Positions 6,013-6,544 of a stretch of DNA of 6,544 nucleotides are shown here, piece by piece (within the stretch, counting starts at the first letter, position 1; every line of letters begins with the position of its first letter). The translations under genes were made by a program, and so were the position numbers. The stretch is from NCBI GenBank assembly GCA_021296025.1, contig JAGWBF010000033.1, positions 22,055 through 28,598 on the forward strand, in the 5' to 3' direction. The DNA comes from Dehalococcoidia bacterium (lineage in GTDB: Bacteria; Chloroflexota; Dehalococcoidia; Lucifugimonadales; JAGWBF01). Below the pieces are notes generated by a model. That model saw only the letters and a list, made by a program, of their open reading frames with translations, was not told the origin of the DNA and searched no databases.

Positions 6013-6544
6013 CTACTCCTCAACGACCAGCCCAAAGACCCAGGGACAGCCTACCAGGAAGACCATGTCGAAAACTCGAATCAGCCCCATCCACCTCCCG
6101 GTGCTTACACCCTGTACCCCTGTTCCCACCAGCGCGGAGGTTGATTCCACGGCAGCTATGATGACCGGCGCCACTATGGGCAGAAACAGCACAGGAAGCA
6201 TTATCTCCCTGGAACGGGTGTTGACTGCAATGGCCGAAAAGAGAGTCCCCACCGCAACGAATCCCAAAGTGGCCAGTAGGAGCACGACGATCAGGTAAGG
6301 AGAAAAGTGGGTAAAATTGAAAAGGACGGCGAATATGGGAAGGAAGGCCGCCTCAACAACAAGCATGAATATGAGGCTGGCCAGCATCTTTCCGAAGTAG
6401 ATGGCGTCCCGGCTCACTGGAGCTAGAAGAAGGCCCTGACTGCTGCCTCTCTCTTTCTCAAGTACGAAAGCGCGGGTCATGGCCAGAACTCCAGCAAAGG
6501 AGAAAGCGACCCAGAGCACACCAGGCACCAAATCATCACGGACC
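6013..6544 (-). CDS. ccmB: Haem exporter subunit CcmB (5' part outside window)
   Basis: The frame is open from the right edge to a TAG at 6015-6013. About 177 of the usual 220 or so residues are present; the N-terminal helix and the true start lie outside. A TTG at 6531 is in frame but is not the start, because family-typical sequence (DDLVPGVLWVAFSFAGV) continues through it. The visible part includes the LEKERGSSQGLLLAPVSR loop and GKMLASL, followed by several hydrophobic helices, as in CcmB. CcmB is the membrane component of the CcmAB transporter, whose ATP hydrolysis drives release of haem-loaded CcmE from CcmC. The order ccmB-C-D-E predicts ccmA immediately beyond the right edge. The operon promoter must also be outside, since none is evident here. 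Confidence 0.93.
   Translation of the reverse strand, partial: VRDDLVPGVLWVAFSFAGVLAMTRAFVLEKERGSSQGLLLAPVSRDAIYFGKMLASLIFMLVVEAAFLPIFAVLFNFTHFSPYLIVVLLLATLGFVAVGTLFSAIAVNTRSREIMLPVLFLPIVAPVIIAAVESTSALVGTGVQGVSTGRWMGLIRVFDMVFLVGCPWVFGLVVEE

Overview
The window (about 58-60% G+C by eye) is a densely packed bacterial chromosomal segment with two unrelated functional blocks. No rRNA, tRNA, mobile element or CRISPR array was seen. The mix of a two-gene 2-oxoacid:ferredoxin oxidoreductase with a fused gamma/alpha subunit, a divergent acetolactate-synthase-like enzyme, and a System I cytochrome c maturation (ccm) cluster whose CcmE carries Cys instead of His would fit an environmental Chloroflexota lineage (Dehalococcoidia/SAR202-like). 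That placement is inference from gene content and protein style, not proven by the sequence.

Left block (1-4377). A thiamine-diphosphate enzyme of the acetolactate synthase superfamily is read leftwards from 1361 and runs off the left edge. A 452-bp divergent intergenic region (1362-1813) follows. It holds a good sigma70-type promoter for each direction and a leader of about 200 nt in front of korA with several possible RNA pairings. korA (fused gamma+alpha) and korB (beta) are then read rightwards. They overlap by four bases (ATGA) and so are probably translationally coupled. Together they should make a KorAB-type enzyme that oxidatively decarboxylates a 2-oxoacid (2-oxoglutarate is the most likely substrate) to the acyl-CoA with ferredoxin as electron acceptor.

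Right block (4516-6544, all leftward). The order is ccmB (5' end outside the window), a possible 19-codon ORF, ccmC, ccmD, ccmE. CcmB and CcmC belong to the membrane part of the haem-handling ABC complex (the ATPase gene ccmA is expected just beyond the right edge), CcmD is its small membrane partner, and CcmE is the periplasmic/extracytoplasmic haem chaperone. ccmD (57 aa) is easily missed because it is so short. CcmE has Cys-x-x-x-Tyr where the classical haem-binding His-x-x-x-Tyr is expected, so this looks like the Cys-type variant of System I.

The two blocks converge at 4378-4515. This gap contains no gene but has a perfect 10-bp inverted repeat that could end transcription from one or both sides. 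The most interesting items are the Cys-type CcmE, the korA leader with mutually exclusive pairings, the small ORF that may couple ccmB to ccmC, and the unusual active-site surroundings of the TPP enzyme.
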